Origin: Silene latifolia | Lineage: Eukaryota > Streptophyta > Magnoliopsida > Caryophyllales > Caryophyllaceae | DNA length: 64,000 nt | Assembly: GCF_048544455.1 (NCBI RefSeq) | Contig: NC_133526.1 | Coordinates: forward strand, 1,752,001-1,816,000 | Direction of reading: 5' to 3' | Program-made: the position numbers and the translations under genes | The notes under the pieces: generated by a model | The model's input: only the letters and a program-made list of their open reading frames with translations | Told to the model about the DNA's origin: nothing | Database searches by the model: none | In this document: one piece after another, positions 37,390 through 49,905 of the stretch | How the letters are laid out: every line of letters starts with the position of its first letter | Position numbering within the stretch: the first letter of the stretch is position 1

Positions 37390-38114
37390 GTTTCGTACTC
37401 CGGATTTAATGCCTAATTGATAACAATGGTTAGTTTGAAAAATAGTTTTACGAGATAGTTATTTCGGAAAATATTTTTGATAAAACGGTCATCTTGGCAA
37501 AGGACCCTCGAACGAAACTACCAAAGTATCTATGATGCATATGATAAAGGTATAAATGAAAGTTTCTCAATTCATATGAAATCTTCTTTCTTCACTATAT
37601 TTTTTTCGAGACGCGATCATTTGATATCATATTATCAATTTACCCTCTTTAGTACCCGAAGGAGATTGTCCTAGCTGTTGGTAGGGGATACTTCTGATCA
37701 ACCCCAAAAATATTATCAATTTGCCCTCGAAAATTTACACTTAACTACATATCTTACTTCCGCCACAGCTTAGGGCATACTATTTGTACGACTTCTCGAA
37801 GTATTTATTTTTCAAATGAAGGACGCTTCTTACAAAATCGTACACATCTAATATATAAGCATCGCAAAAGGACAAAATTAAAGAAGCAAATGAATTCGTT
37901 CATGGAAAGTAACATGGATATTGAGTTTACTTACAGTAAGCGTAAGTATTGGATCAACGCGCAAAACAATAATTAATTTTAATTTTAATGGTGGCATCAA
38001 CTAGGATTAAGTATATTTGTATTTATTTATATAATAATGAAAGTGGTAATTAAATATTGAGGATGTGATTAAAGAGGAAAGGAGTGAAATGACGAAATTA
38101 ACCTTGATGAAGCC

Positions 38115-38123
38115 TATAAAAGG
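38115..38123 (+). promoter_or_regulatory. TATA box of copy 4
   Basis: TATAAAAGG, 109 bp before the start codon. Confidence 0.75.
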
Positions 38124-38231
38124 AGTAGTAGAAGAAGAAGAGTTCATCATCAAAACCCAATTCCAAGCAACAAAAACAATAAACACACAAAATTATTAAT
38201 ATTAATCCATTTTAATTTCAATACGAAAAAA

Positions 38232-38615
38232 ATGGGGTCCAACACTAAGGCAGTAGCAGCAATGATGCTAGTAAACCTAGCCATGTTTGCATTTGTGACC
38301 GCAAATGCAACATATATACCAGGTACAACAACACCGTGCCCAACACTCGACATCTGTGCACAGATACCGTTGGTGGGTGTTACTTTGGGTTACCAAGCCG
38401 GAACTCCTTGTTGTAGCCTTATTAGTGGGCTTGTGGCTGCTAATGCACAAGTCTGCATCTGCACCGGCCTCGTTGGTTCCCTTCTTGGTTCCACCCTTGG
38501 TGGCCTTCTTGGCCTCGGTGGCCTTCTTGGCGGTTTACTTAGCACCGCCGATCTTAACAAAGAGCTCGCTGTTCTCATCAATGCCTGTAACATCCCCAAC
38601 TTCACCTGCCCTTGA
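38232..38615 (+). CDS. Small secreted hydrophobic eight-cysteine protein, copy 4
   Basis: 127 aa; T38, I41, A43, Y54. A43 instead of V43, directly after the second cysteine, is unique to this copy. Otherwise the same as copy 3, its head-to-head partner, with which it shares 5' and 3' flank types. It is the first gene of the right arm. Signal peptide and all eight cysteines intact; no introns. Confidence 0.87.
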   Translation: MGSNTKAVAAMMLVNLAMFAFVTANATYIPGTTTPCPTLDICAQIPLVGVTLGYQAGTPCCSLISGLVAANAQVCICTGLVGSLLGSTLGGLLGLGGLLGGLLSTADLNKELAVLINACNIPNFTCP

Positions 38616-40246
38616 TTAACATACAAATTAATGTCCATTCTTAATCATATGAATGGACGGTTACAAACTACTTAATTACGTACTTTTGTTTTCAACCTAA
38701 ATAATAATGTGTCATGCAATCTTCCAAGCATGCATGCATGGCGGTACGTACTACTGTGTCTTGCCATCCGCCATGCATGCATATCTAGTTATCTACTTAA
38801 ACCCTAGCTTTTATCGTATGCTTGTCTTTCTGTAATGCACCTTACGTTAAGGTTCGTCCTTGTAATTGGGTTTGGTAATGAGACTTGTTTCTTATTTTAT
38901 CTCTTTATTTACTCAATCATAAGTCATAACAGTATGCGGTAGCTGAGCTACGCGCGAATCCATGACGGATACAAAGCCGGCCTAGAGTTTGACATCTCCG
39001 CTAGCATATATAATCGAACATAAATAACAAATGATCCCGACTGAGGCCGAGAGCGAGTATTAATTAATTACGATCATATTTTAACTAATCAATTCGTATT
39101 TTAGAACAGGCTGTCATCAATAGAGAATAGTCCTAAGAATTAAGAAGCCCTAATTAAACGTACATGCATGTGAATCCAAACTTGGGAAATTAACTGAGAT
39201 CAATTTATAGTTAGTAGATTTTGGTTTAATCAAACCCTAGATTAAGAGACTACTCATTAACCATGAATCTATAGTGAAATTATCAAAACGAGTCTGAAAT
39301 TATAATCATTGCTATTGCCCTTATTGGTATGGTGAGTGATCTTGCTGTTGTTGGTGTTTGATATCTCGTCAATTTTAGCCAACTTGAATTGGCAGTACGA
39401 AAATATAATCAATTTAATTTTATTAGGTTTATTATGTATATATGTCGAGTTTTAAACGATATTCACTCATAAAAACTTCTCTTGTATATAATTCGTACAT
39501 ATAGTGATCAAAATTTGAAATCTACAAGCAAAACTTCAAAAATTCATTTAAAAATAATGATGACTCATATAACATGCAAACTCTAACCCTAATCAACTTG
39601 AATATAGACACATCAATAATTAACCCTCAATTACAATCCGATTCGACCAAAAGGACAATGTTGAACCATCATAAGCCCAATGACTTGTGGTCATAGCCAG
39701 GGGACTCTTTTCGGGGTCCCAGGACACCGCAAACGAAATTTATTTTGTGTAATTTAGTCCATTTTTTAGGTAAAAATAGAGAATTTATATTTTCATGTCG
39801 GAATAATAGGTATTAGGGAACCCACCAAAAAATTTTTTTGATCCGCCACTGATCATAACGATCTTTTCGACCCAAAACAAACCTAACTAGAACAGTTTCA
39901 TACTCTAGTATGACGGTGCACACATTTTATTTTAACCAAAAAATGGGCGCACCGCCATACTAAAATGATTGTGGGGTGGTATATATTGACTATTGAGTTT
40001 GAGTTCGACAATGAAAGTTTTTTCTTTTTGAAGCTATTTTATAAATTACTTATCGAATTGAATTAGTGCTAATTGCAAATTATTTTTCGTCAATGGATTA
40101 ACGCCATCAATTTCTTTTTCTTCTTTTTGGAAATTTGAGGACAAGCCGCTACGTACATGAAGTGTCGGTTTTAGTCCTAGATCGATGATTTTGAAAGATA
40201 AAATAAAATGACATATACTAAAGCGAAGTAACATTTGGGATTCGAA

Positions 40247-40248
<2 letters not shown>

Positions 40249-40335
<87 letters not shown>
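40249..40335. repeat. (AT)n microsatellite
   Basis: About 43 AT units. The corresponding place in the left copy (near 20050-20080) has no such run, so it grew after the duplication or was lost there. Confidence 0.9.
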
Positions 40336-40340
<5 letters not shown>

Positions 40341-40485
40341 TATATATAGTACCTCCAAGTATAAAAGGAGACTACCAACCGGGTAATTGCACCCATTCAA
40401 CTCTAAATGTGTTATGTTGGCATCTTTAACATTACTTTACGAATTTACAGAAAATAGTATCCCTCTGTTTCAATCATTTTTTTTC

Positions 40486-40669
40486 GGTAATGATAAATAC
40501 AGCCCTAAGGGCTGTATTTAAGAACTAAATTACTTCCCAAAATGGAATTAAATTAGAAATTTAAGACACAATTACACGTAAATTGATGTCATTAATGTTT
40601 GATTTAAGGTTTTTATTCCTTTTTTGGCACCTTAAATACAGCCCCTAAGGGCTGTATTTATCATTTCCC
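40486..40669. mobile_element. Foldback MITE with palindromic ends
   Basis: 184 bp. Each end is itself a palindrome (AAATACAGCCCTAAGGGCTG and TACAGCCCCTAAGGGCTGTA), and the two ends are inverted repeats (GGTAATGATAAATACAG versus CTGTATTTATCATTTCC). The left duplication arm lacks it, which supports an insertion. Class unknown. Confidence 0.65.
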
Positions 40670-42279
40670 TTTTATTTTATTGTTTGTGAATGGTACTGTA
40701 ATCAAAGTAAACAAATGATTGACACGGGAGAATATGTAATAGGTACTAATTCGATAATTTATTAAATTTCAATTAAATGCACAAAAAAAAGGAATCCCGC
40801 CCACCATGCCATATATGCAGATATTAATATACTCCATATCGAAACTACATAAATTTAAAAACCCATTCAATCTATCAATATAAAATTATGGATTATATGA
40901 ATATATATGGTGGCTAAGAATTTCAAAATAACTAGTTGTCTAGTTGATACACAAACTAATAATGACCTAGATTATTTGGAACGCAAAAGAAATAAGACTT
41001 TATTACTATATTAGGAGACTTACTATTTTAATTATGAGTACTACTATATTATCAATCTGACCTAAATTGAGAACATGATCCTAATAAAGTGGCATTATAG
41101 CATTCATCGAGACATTAGAAATTATTATTGTTCGTAACAATGTATTATTATTTGAGATTGATCAAGAGTCGTCGGTGATGAAAGTGATTGGTCTAATTCA
41201 ATTCTACTGTGGTATATTCCATTCCAACAATTTTTGGAAGTTGCAACCCAATTAAACAACTAGCTTAATCAAGCAACTTGGTTTCTGAAATTACTTTGTT
41301 TATACTTTATACTAGTTTATATACACTGCCATATTCAATTCATCGCAGCTAAGTTCCTGATAAAGTATGGTTTAAGATACCGTACCCATCGATTAGATTT
41401 TATTCACAGAGTATGGATCCTCCTTTAGAATGTAGGTTAGGGAGAAATCATACACACAATTGTATTAGTATTAATCGATGGTTCGTTCGTTATCATAATA
41501 AATAAATACTCTTCCCATCTCATTCGTTTGTTTATTTTTATTCTTATTTTTGTAAGATGTATATTAATAATAATACAAATTATACGATGATCACGTATAT
41601 ATAACATCTATATAATAAAGAATATTCTAAAACTACAAACCCTAGATAACTTTTCATGAATACTTTTCATAACATTAAATAATACCGAGTACATTATATT
41701 ACTATGTTGATATATTGTAAATATACCGGTAGTAGTCAATTTGGGTACCACCCCGGGCCAGGGGTAGCATACCGGCCAAATCTCACGAAAAAAAATCCGT
41801 GCAGGCTTGGCCAAATCAGAAAATATCCGACTAATAGGAGGGGATAGTGGCAACGACAGTCCAAAGTCCCAACAACATATTATATTGACAGTTTACCCTT
41901 GAAAATATCGACACCTAACTACAAATTTTGATTCCGCCACCCCCTTCGGAGTACTAGCTATTTGTACGACTATCTATTTATTTCTCAAATGAAGGACCTC
42001 TCTTACAACTTAGAAGAACCGTACATACGTTTTAGATATAAGAGTAGTAAGTGGACAAAAAGAAGCAAAGGAATTCGTTAATGCATGGAAAGTAACATGC
42101 ATGGATGAGTTTAGTTACAGTAAGCGTAAGTATAGGATCTTCAATGCGCAAAACTATGATTAATTTTAATGGTGGCCGGCTTCAAGCAAGTACGTAGGAT
42201 TAAGTATTTTATATACTGTATTCATATGATAATGAAAGTGGTTGGGAGTGAAATGACAAAACTAACCTTGGATGAAGCC

Positions 42280-42288
42280 TATAAAAGG
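42280..42288 (+). promoter_or_regulatory. TATA box of copy 5
   Basis: TATAAAAGG, 110 bp before the start codon. Confidence 0.75.
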
Positions 42289-42397
42289 AGCAGTAGAAGA
42301 AGAAGACTTCATCATCAAAACTAATTCCAAGCAACAAACAATACTAAACACACAAAATTATTAATATTATTAATCCATTTTAATTTCGATACGAAAA

Positions 42398-42781
42398 ATG
42401 GGGTCCAACACCAAGGCAGTAGCAGCAATGATGCTAGTAAACCTAGCCATGTTTGCATTTGTGACCGCAAATGCAACATATATACCAGGAACAACAACAC
42501 CGTGCCCAGCACTCGACGTATGTGTACAGATACCGTTGGTGGGTGTTACTTTGGGTTCCCAAGCCGGGACTCCTTGTTGTTCCCTTATCAGTGGGCTTGT
42601 GGCTGCTAATGCACAAGTCTGTATCTGCACCGGCCTCGTTGGTTCCCTTCTTGGTTCCACCCTTGGTGGCCTTCTTGGCCTCGGTGGCCTTCTTGGCGGT
42701 TTACTTAGCACCGCCGATCTTAACAAAGAGCTCGCTGTTCTCATCAATGCCTGTAACATCCCCAACTTCACCTGCCCTTGA
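42398..42781 (+). CDS. Small secreted hydrophobic eight-cysteine protein, copy 5
   Basis: 127 aa; A38, V41, V43, S54. Val41 is encoded GTA where copies 1-4 have ATC (Ile), a two-base difference shared only with copy 6. The upstream flank pairs with copy 1, as does the 3' flank. Signal peptide, cysteines and Leu/Gly run unchanged. Intronless and intact; likely the direct inverted counterpart of copy 1. Confidence 0.87.
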   Translation: MGSNTKAVAAMMLVNLAMFAFVTANATYIPGTTTPCPALDVCVQIPLVGVTLGSQAGTPCCSLISGLVAANAQVCICTGLVGSLLGSTLGGLLGLGGLLGGLLSTADLNKELAVLINACNIPNFTCP

Positions 42782-43204
42782 TTAACATACAAATTAATGT
42801 CCATATGAATGGATTAATTACTAGCTACTTCATTACGTACTTTTGTTTTCAACCTAAAAAAAATAAGCATGCATGGCGGTACGTACTTTACATGTCTTAT
42901 CATAATTAAGCCATGCATGCTTTAATTTCGCGTTATGTATGTTTGTCCTTCTGTAATGCTCTTTAATTTACTTGAGCTCCATCCTTGTAATTGGGTTCGG
43001 TAATGAGACTTATTTCCTTTTCTTATTTCTATTTTCGCTACGTTATTTTTCTCATTCTCAATTTCGTTGCACTCATGAGTCATGACTCACATAATCACAT
43101 ACCGTTAGGCGTTAGCTACGCTACGCGAATCAATGATGAATAAAAAGGCCTAGAGTCCGATATTTTCTATAGGATATTAGCATGTACTCCTTTACTAGAA
43201 TCAA

Positions 43205-43567
43205 CTAGTGTAGATCCCGCGCAAATGCGCGGTAAATATAGGCTTTTTAATTTTTAGTGTATAAGTTATAGATTTTAGATTTATATCTCGCGAATTTTTA
43301 TAAAAAATAACTAATATTAAAATTAATCAAAAGGATTGAATAATTCCATGAATTGTGTTTTTTATGAAAATATTTTAACTACTGATTTTTAAACAAAATC
43401 TTTTTTCGTCACGAATTTAATAATAGGAGATACAATTTTTATGTATAGATTATTTTAAATGGAAAATTAGTTTAATAAATGAAAATTTAATTTATTTTCA
43501 TATATAAGTTTGAGCACTTTGGAGGAAAAACTTTAGAAAAGTTGTATTCTCTTAGTATATAGGAGGA
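43205..43567 (-). mobile_element. Short non-autonomous Helitron
   Basis: 363 bp. On the minus strand it starts TCCTCCTATATACTAAG and ends with hairpin CCGCGCATTTGCGCGG followed 8 bp later by CTAG, placed between host A and T. Located just past the 3' flank of copy 5, near the edge of the duplicated block. Confidence 0.75.
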
Positions 43568-43948
43568 TTTATACTTTTAAAATTTGCATCTCATTAATAT
43601 TTTTATCAGTTCACTCCATTGTATTTTGATATGAAACAAAAAAAAATGAAATGGAAAACTAAAGAAAAATTTAATATAAATATGGTGCTATGAATTTCAA
43701 AATAACTACTAGTTGTCTAGTTGATACACAAACTAATAATGACCTAGATTATTTCGAACGCAAAAGAAATAAGACTTTATTACTATATTAGGAGACTTAC
43801 TATTTTAATTATGATCGAGTACTATATTATCAATCTGACCTAAATTGAGAACATGATCCTAATAAAGTGGCATTATAGCATTTCATCGAGACTTTAGAAA
43901 TTATTATTGTTCGTAACAATGTATTATTATTTGAGATTGATCAAGAGT
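43568..43948. other. Flank left of the Copia element
   Basis: From about 43690 on, duplicate of 40910-41170 (same orientation) and inverted match of 23080-23240. No gene. Confidence 0.6.
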
Positions 43949-46900
43949 TGTTAGAATATGGATACAAGATATCCATATTATGCTGAGATATGATGCGCTA
44001 ACCAATTGATACGTATAATATCTTCCTTGTATATATTCGGCATAGTTTGTTATTTGGTTACCTTATTAGTAGTAGTCAATATTCTTTTGCCTAATTAGTA
44101 GGATGTAGCTAGGAGTATATATGTTGTACATTGTACGCAGTGTTTGGTAATGAGAAATAATCTTAATTCTTCTCAGACTCTTATGTTTCACATGGTATCG
44201 TGAGCAAGATTACGATCTCATCACAAAAAAAAATCCAAAAAAAAAAGAAAAAACAAAATCATCAAAAAAAAATTAACGATTCACCATGACAGGTGATGGA
44301 AACAAATTGAAAAACCAGATTGGGAGTCCAAAGACTATCCCAGCCAACGCCCCCTTCACCAGCGACGAAATAGAAAAGCTACGCACTCTGTTAGGTGCAA
44401 GTCCAGATGGTAATAACAATAAATTGCAAGGCATGAAACTCACTATAGATTTTGAATGGATGATTGACAGTGGGGCTTCCCACCACATGACGGGAAACCG
44501 AGCTCTGTTAGAAAATAGTTGGATAGATGACGTTTCGATGGTGAGTCTTCCGGATGGGAGACAAGTTGAGGCCAAAATACATGGAGAAGTCAGACTTAAT
44601 AATAAATTTATTTTGAAGGATGTTTTATATGTGCCGAACCTTACTTGTCACCTTATCTCCGTCCAACAATTAATTAGCGAAAACAATTGTGTAATAACAT
44701 TTTATTCGGACTATTGTGAAATGCAGGACCCGATTACGAAGATGATGATTGGACGAGGTGAGCATCGACAAGGGGTGTACTACTACAAGATAAGAGAGAC
44801 AGAAGTCGTGCACTCTGCAAAGGTTTCGAAGGAAGGTCGGTTGTGGCACAAAAGATTGGGGCATCCGTCAAAGAGTATTTTTTCTCGTTTTTCTCCTTTA
44901 GTTGGTAGCAATTTGCATTGGAATTCAGATGTTGTTTGTGACTCTTGTCAGAGAGCAAAACAGGACTCGTAGCTCTTTCAAAATAAATGACAAACGGTGT
45001 GATTTTTTGTTTGGATTAATTCATTGTGATATATGGGGGCAATATCATGTAGCTAGTTTGACCCGGGCACATTATTTCTTGACCATAGTCGATGACCACA
45101 AATTTAGGGGAGTTTGGGTATATTTAATGAAAGACAAAAGTGAGGCCGGAAGTTATATGAAAACCTTTTGTCAAATGGTTAAAACCCAATTCGAGACTAG
45201 TGTTAAGAAAATTCAAAGCGATAATGGAACAGAATTATTGTCCGGTGATATGCAAAATTATTATAAAGAAAATGGTATTTTGTTTCAAACTAGCAATACG
45301 GATACGCCACAACAAAACGGTAGAGTTGAAAGGAAACACCGTCATATCTTAGAAAAAGCACGAGCATTACGCTTTGAAGGAGGATTGCCTTTGTTTTTTT
45401 GGGGAGAGTGCATTTTGACAGCCGCTTATTTAATAAATCGAACACCTACACCATTGTTAGATGGGAAAACTCCATATGAAATTTTGTATAAAAGAAAACC
45501 CAATCTCGATAATTTAAGAGTCATGGGATGCTTATGTTATGTGCATAACAAGGACAGAACTCGAGATAAATTTGGGGAGCGGGGAACCCGTTGTATTTTT
45601 ATTGGATACCCACATAGTAAAAAAGGGTGGAAGGTGTATGACTTAAAAGATAAGCGAGTTTTTGTATCACGAGACATAATGTTCTATGAAAATGTTTATC
45701 CGTATTTGCAATCTGGTCAAAACATGGATGCACAAGATACTCACATTAATGAAATTAGGCAAGATCAGCCTTTCTTTGATGATGAGCCAGAGGAAAGTAG
45801 TGGCATACCCCACGTTGACAGGGGGAGCCAAAGTTTTGAAACTAATCAGATTAGAGGGGACAATGTTGAAGCCACACCTGATCATGTACAGGGGAATAAT
45901 TCTGATAGAAATAATGCAGAGGAGACTACAGTGCAGGGTACCAGTGCCGAAAATACAGCCAGTGTCGAAAATACAAAGGGTTCACAACCAACTGGTACTG
46001 GTACAATTTCGGAAATTCAGATGGGTCGAGGGGCACGCCAAAAATTCGAACCATCATGGAAATCAGATTATTACTGCAAATCAACACGCATAATTACACC
46101 CATGTCGCATGCTCATCACGCACAAGAATCATCTTCGTCGTCAGGTACGCGCTATCCTTTAGCGAATTATGTTGTTACTAATTGTTTTTCTAAGACTCAC
46201 AAAGCTTTTCTAGCCAAAATTGATGAGCACAGAGAACCTAATTCTTATCACGAGGCAGCCCAGAGTGGACAGTGGCGTGATGCAATGCGAAAGGAAATTG
46301 ATGCTTTAGAAAGAAATGGAACTTGGAAGATAGTGACGTTACCAGAAGGTAAGAAGCCAATTGGTTGCAAATGGGTCTATAAGATCAAGTACTTATCAAA
46401 CGGAAACATTGAAAGATACAAGGCAAGGCTCGTAGCACAAGGCTTTACCCAAGTCGAAGGGGTTGATTTTCATGAGACTTATGCTCCCGTAGCAAAAATG
46501 ACGAGTGTCCGTTGTATGCTAGCCATTGCCGTGATGAAAGGTTGGAAGATAGAGCAGTTAGACGTGAATAATGCGTTCCTTCATGGAGACCTTGATGAGG
46601 AAGTATATATGAGGATACCGCAAGGGTTTGAGAAAGGTGAAAAAAATAAGGTTTGCAAATTAATGAAATCGCTTTATGGGCTAAAACAAGCTTCCCGCAA
46701 TTGGTTTGCAAAATTGACAGAGTCAATGAAAAGGTACGGCTTTACTCAATCTCTCGCGGATTATTCTTTATTCACACTTAATCGAGGTGGAATTTTTATT
46801 GGAGTACTCGTTTACGTTGATGATATGATTGTGGTTAGCAACAACGATGAGGCTTGTAGTAATTTCAAGACTTTCTTAGATAAGAAGTTTGGAGTGAAAG

Positions 46901-48019
46901 ACTTAGGGCGACTCAAGTACTTCTTAGGAATTGAGGTAGCACACGGTAAAGATGGCCTATTTTTGAATCAAAGGAAATACGCAATGAATATTATTGAAGA
47001 CAGTGGAATGGCGGGAGCTAAACCCGTGTATACCCCAATTCAGCCACGACATACTCTAGCTCTAGCAAAGGGAGAGGTTTTGAAAGATGTCATGAAATAC
47101 CGTCGCCTAGTTGGACGGTTAGTGTACTTGACAATAACACGCCCGGATCTTGTCTATGCTGTTCACATCTTGTCTCAATTCGTCAACGAACCTCGTAAGG
47201 ATCATTGGGAAGCTGCCTTAAGAGTCGTTCGTTATATTAAAAGGAGTCCGAGCAAAGAAATAGTTCTCCAGAAAAATGTGGACTTCCAGTTGAGAGGCTA
47301 TTGTGACTCGGATTACGCAAGTTGCCCGATTACTAGAAGGTCCTTAAGTGGATATTTCGTTTCCATTGGAAATTCTCCTATATCATGGAGAGCAAAGAAA
47401 CAAGTGACGGTAGCAAAATCGACTGCTGAAGCCGAATATAGAGCAATGGGAGCTGCCACAAGTGAACTTATATGGCTCCGGTCCTTCTTAGCATCTTTCG
47501 GAATTTTCACACCAAACCCATGCACCTATATTGTGATAATCAAGCGGCCCTGCACATTGCCAAAAATCCGGTTTTTCATGACCGAACCAAACACATCGAG
47601 ATTGATTGTCACTTTATACGGCAACATTTAGTGTCTAACACGATCAACACGTTTCATGTTCGGAGCAAGGAGCAAATAGCAGACTTATTTACAAAGGCGC
47701 TTAGCGGAGAATCGTTTGATCATTTGCAGTTCAAGTTGGGCCTCGGTTTACCAAGAGCTCCAACTTGAGGGGGAGTGTTAGAATATGGATACAAGATATC
47801 CATATTATGCTGAGATATGATGCGCTAACCAATTGATACGTATAATATCTTCCTTGTATATATTAGGCATAGTTTGTTATTTGGTTACCTTATTAGTAGT
47901 AGTCAATATTCTTTTGCCTAATTAGTAGGATGTAGCTAGGAGTATATATGTTGTACATTGTACGCAGTGTTTGGTAATGAGAAATAATCTTAATTCTTCT
48001 CAGACTCTTATGTTTCACA
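43949..48019 (+). mobile_element. Young Ty1/Copia LTR retrotransposon
   Basis: 4,071 bp with 244-bp LTRs (43949-44192, 47776-48019), TGTTAGAATATGG to TGTTTCACA, and an exact target duplication AGAGT (43944-43948, 48020-48024). A primer-binding site TGGTATCGTGAGC follows the left LTR; a polypurine tract TTGAGGGGGAG precedes the right one. Recognisable parts in Copia order: aspartic protease (IDSGASHHMTG, ~44465), pre-integrase region (LWHKRLGHPS, ~44840), integrase (~45010-45560, PQQNGRVERKHRH), reverse transcriptase (~46300-47030, YVDDMIV at ~46815) and RNase H (~47290-47720). LTRs differ at about one base, so it is very recent. It is not whole: about two to three breaks. The unoccupied target is preserved at 41165-41169 in a paralogous block. 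Confidence 0.93.
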
Positions 48020-48024
48020 AGAGT

Positions 48025-49087
48025 CGTCGGTGATGTATGTGATTGCTCGAATTCAATTCTACTGTGGTATATTCCATTCTAACAATTTTTGGAAGTTGCA
48101 ACCCAATTAAACAACTAGCTTAATCAAGCAATTTGGTTTCTGAAATCACTAGTGTTATAGTACAAATGTACAATGCCATATTCGATGATAAGGAGGAACT
48201 TAGCTACTCAAAAAATCTGATTATTCAAACCGATCCGAATTAGATCTGAATTTATGGATATCCGATTTAAAAATTAACTTTGGATTGGATATGTGATCCG
48301 AAATCTTTGGTTTTGGTTTGGATATGCATATTAAAATAAATAAAAATATTTGGATATCTGGTCAGATCGAAACACTAGTTTTCTAGTATAATTTTGAGAA
48401 AATACAATTTAATCTGATACAACAATTTAATTAAAATTTAAAATATTAGAGAAATATGTAAGTGGTGCTTAAATTTTATGTCGGGAACACCAGAGTAAGA
48501 ATACTAGAGAAAATGATCATGTAAGACGATGAATATGATCGTGTTTCAAACTTAATTTTAAATTTAATTCGAAAATATGGATATCCGCATCCAATCCTAT
48601 AATTTTAGATATCGGAACATTGGATATCCGAAACATTTGATTTGGATAAGGGTATCTGACTTCAGGAATAATTTATAATATGGATATCCCATCCAAACTA
48701 ATACTTTAGATCGGATATCCGATCTGACTTTGTCCTACTAGATAGTAGTAAGGGGCCGGGTAGCACTCATACGTCTCATAGCCCCACACTTCCAAAAATT
48801 TGTTAAAATTATCGATTTTTATTACCCAAAAATTCTTAAATGTGAGATTTTAACATAAATGTAAAACCAAAAAAAAAGAAAATTCGCTACCCAAAAATTT
48901 TAATTTTAGGTCCGCCCATGTTCATTTGCCCTTCGATGTCCCTTCGGTTTATAAAGAGCTATGATAATATCATAGTCGTATGGTTTCCAGACACGTTATA
49001 ATTGTCAAAAAAGGAATACTCTCTTTGTCTTAATCATTTCGACCCTTAGCTAAACTAAAAAAATTGGTTTCGCCGCAAACTAGAGTA
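48025..49087. other. Spacer between Copia and Stowaway
   Basis: The first ~150 bp continue the duplicated flank. Then comes AT-rich DNA with GGATATCCGAT-like inverted motifs (48200-48740), possibly an old foldback repeat. No gene. Confidence 0.5.
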
Positions 49088-49400
49088 CTCACTCCCTGTC
49101 ACTATAATGTTCCCTCTTTCCCAAAACGGATTATTCAAGTAATGTCCCCCTTTCTATTTTTAGAAACTTTTACTCTTATTTTATTCATTTCTCTCTCCTA
49201 TCACCAAACCCCACACAACTCTTTCTCTTATTTTATTACTTTCTTTTATGTTTTGGCCCCACAATTCTTTATTTAACTACTAATAATTCATCCCTCTCTC
49301 CTACCACCAACCCCACACAACTCTTTTACTAATATTTTAATACATTTCCTTAAATATCGTGCCCATATCAAAGGGGAACATTATAACGACTGGGAGTGAG
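49088..49400. mobile_element. Stowaway-like MITE
   Basis: 313 bp, ends CTCACTCCCTGTCACTATAA and TTATAACGACTGGGAGTGAG, flanked by TA. Related to the element at 15159-15466. It interrupts duplicated flank DNA whose other copy at about 22490 lacks it. Confidence 0.8.
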
Positions 49401-49784
49401 TATACATGATATCCTTAGGCTCGGCCTTGGGAGTTCCATCAAAGTTGTTAACCATTAAACTCCGCCCTTACGGACACCTACGGAGTACAATGTACGACTA
49501 TCTGTCTATTTAATTATTCGTAAAAAGAAGGACCATTCTAGAATTGAAGGAATTCGTTAATGGAAAGTAACATGGATGAGTTCACTTACAGTAAGCGTAA
49601 GTATAGGATCCATAATGCGCAAAACTATGATTAATTTTAATGGTGGCACCAAGCAACTAGGCTTAAGAATTACTCCGTATGTGTACATGGTATATGCATA
49701 TGTTAATGAAAGTGGTAATTAATTATTAAGGATGTGATTAAAGAGGAAGGGAGTGAAATGACAAGACTAACCTTAGATGAAGCC

Positions 49785-49794
49785 TATAAGAAGG
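49785..49794 (+). promoter_or_regulatory. Altered TATA box of copy 6
   Basis: TATAAGAAGG, as in copy 2, about 111 bp before the start codon. Confidence 0.6.
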
Positions 49795-49905
49795 GAACAA
49801 GAAGAGGAAGAGTTCCATCATCAAAACTAATTCCAAGCAACAAACAATACTAAACACAAAAAATTATTAATATTATTAATCCATTTTAATTCCGATACGA
49901 AAAAA

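Larger units (their letters stand above)
35900..37750. other. Unique spacer at the centre of the inverted array
   Basis: Homology between the arms fades on both sides of this stretch. It holds a poly(T) run, a direct pair of TTTGAACCCCTGACTC (about 36078 and 36147), and a solo TRIM LTR. No gene. Confidence 0.5.
38115..43200. repeat. Right copy of the inverted segmental duplication
   Basis: Inverted match to 17440-22091 and holds copies 4 and 5. Extra DNA relative to the left copy: a long AT microsatellite (40249) and a foldback element (40486). No other gene in the spacer 38616-42279. Confidence 0.8.

Noticed and set aside
40046-40429. Tyr/Ile-repeat frames
   Set aside because: Translation of an (AT)n microsatellite.
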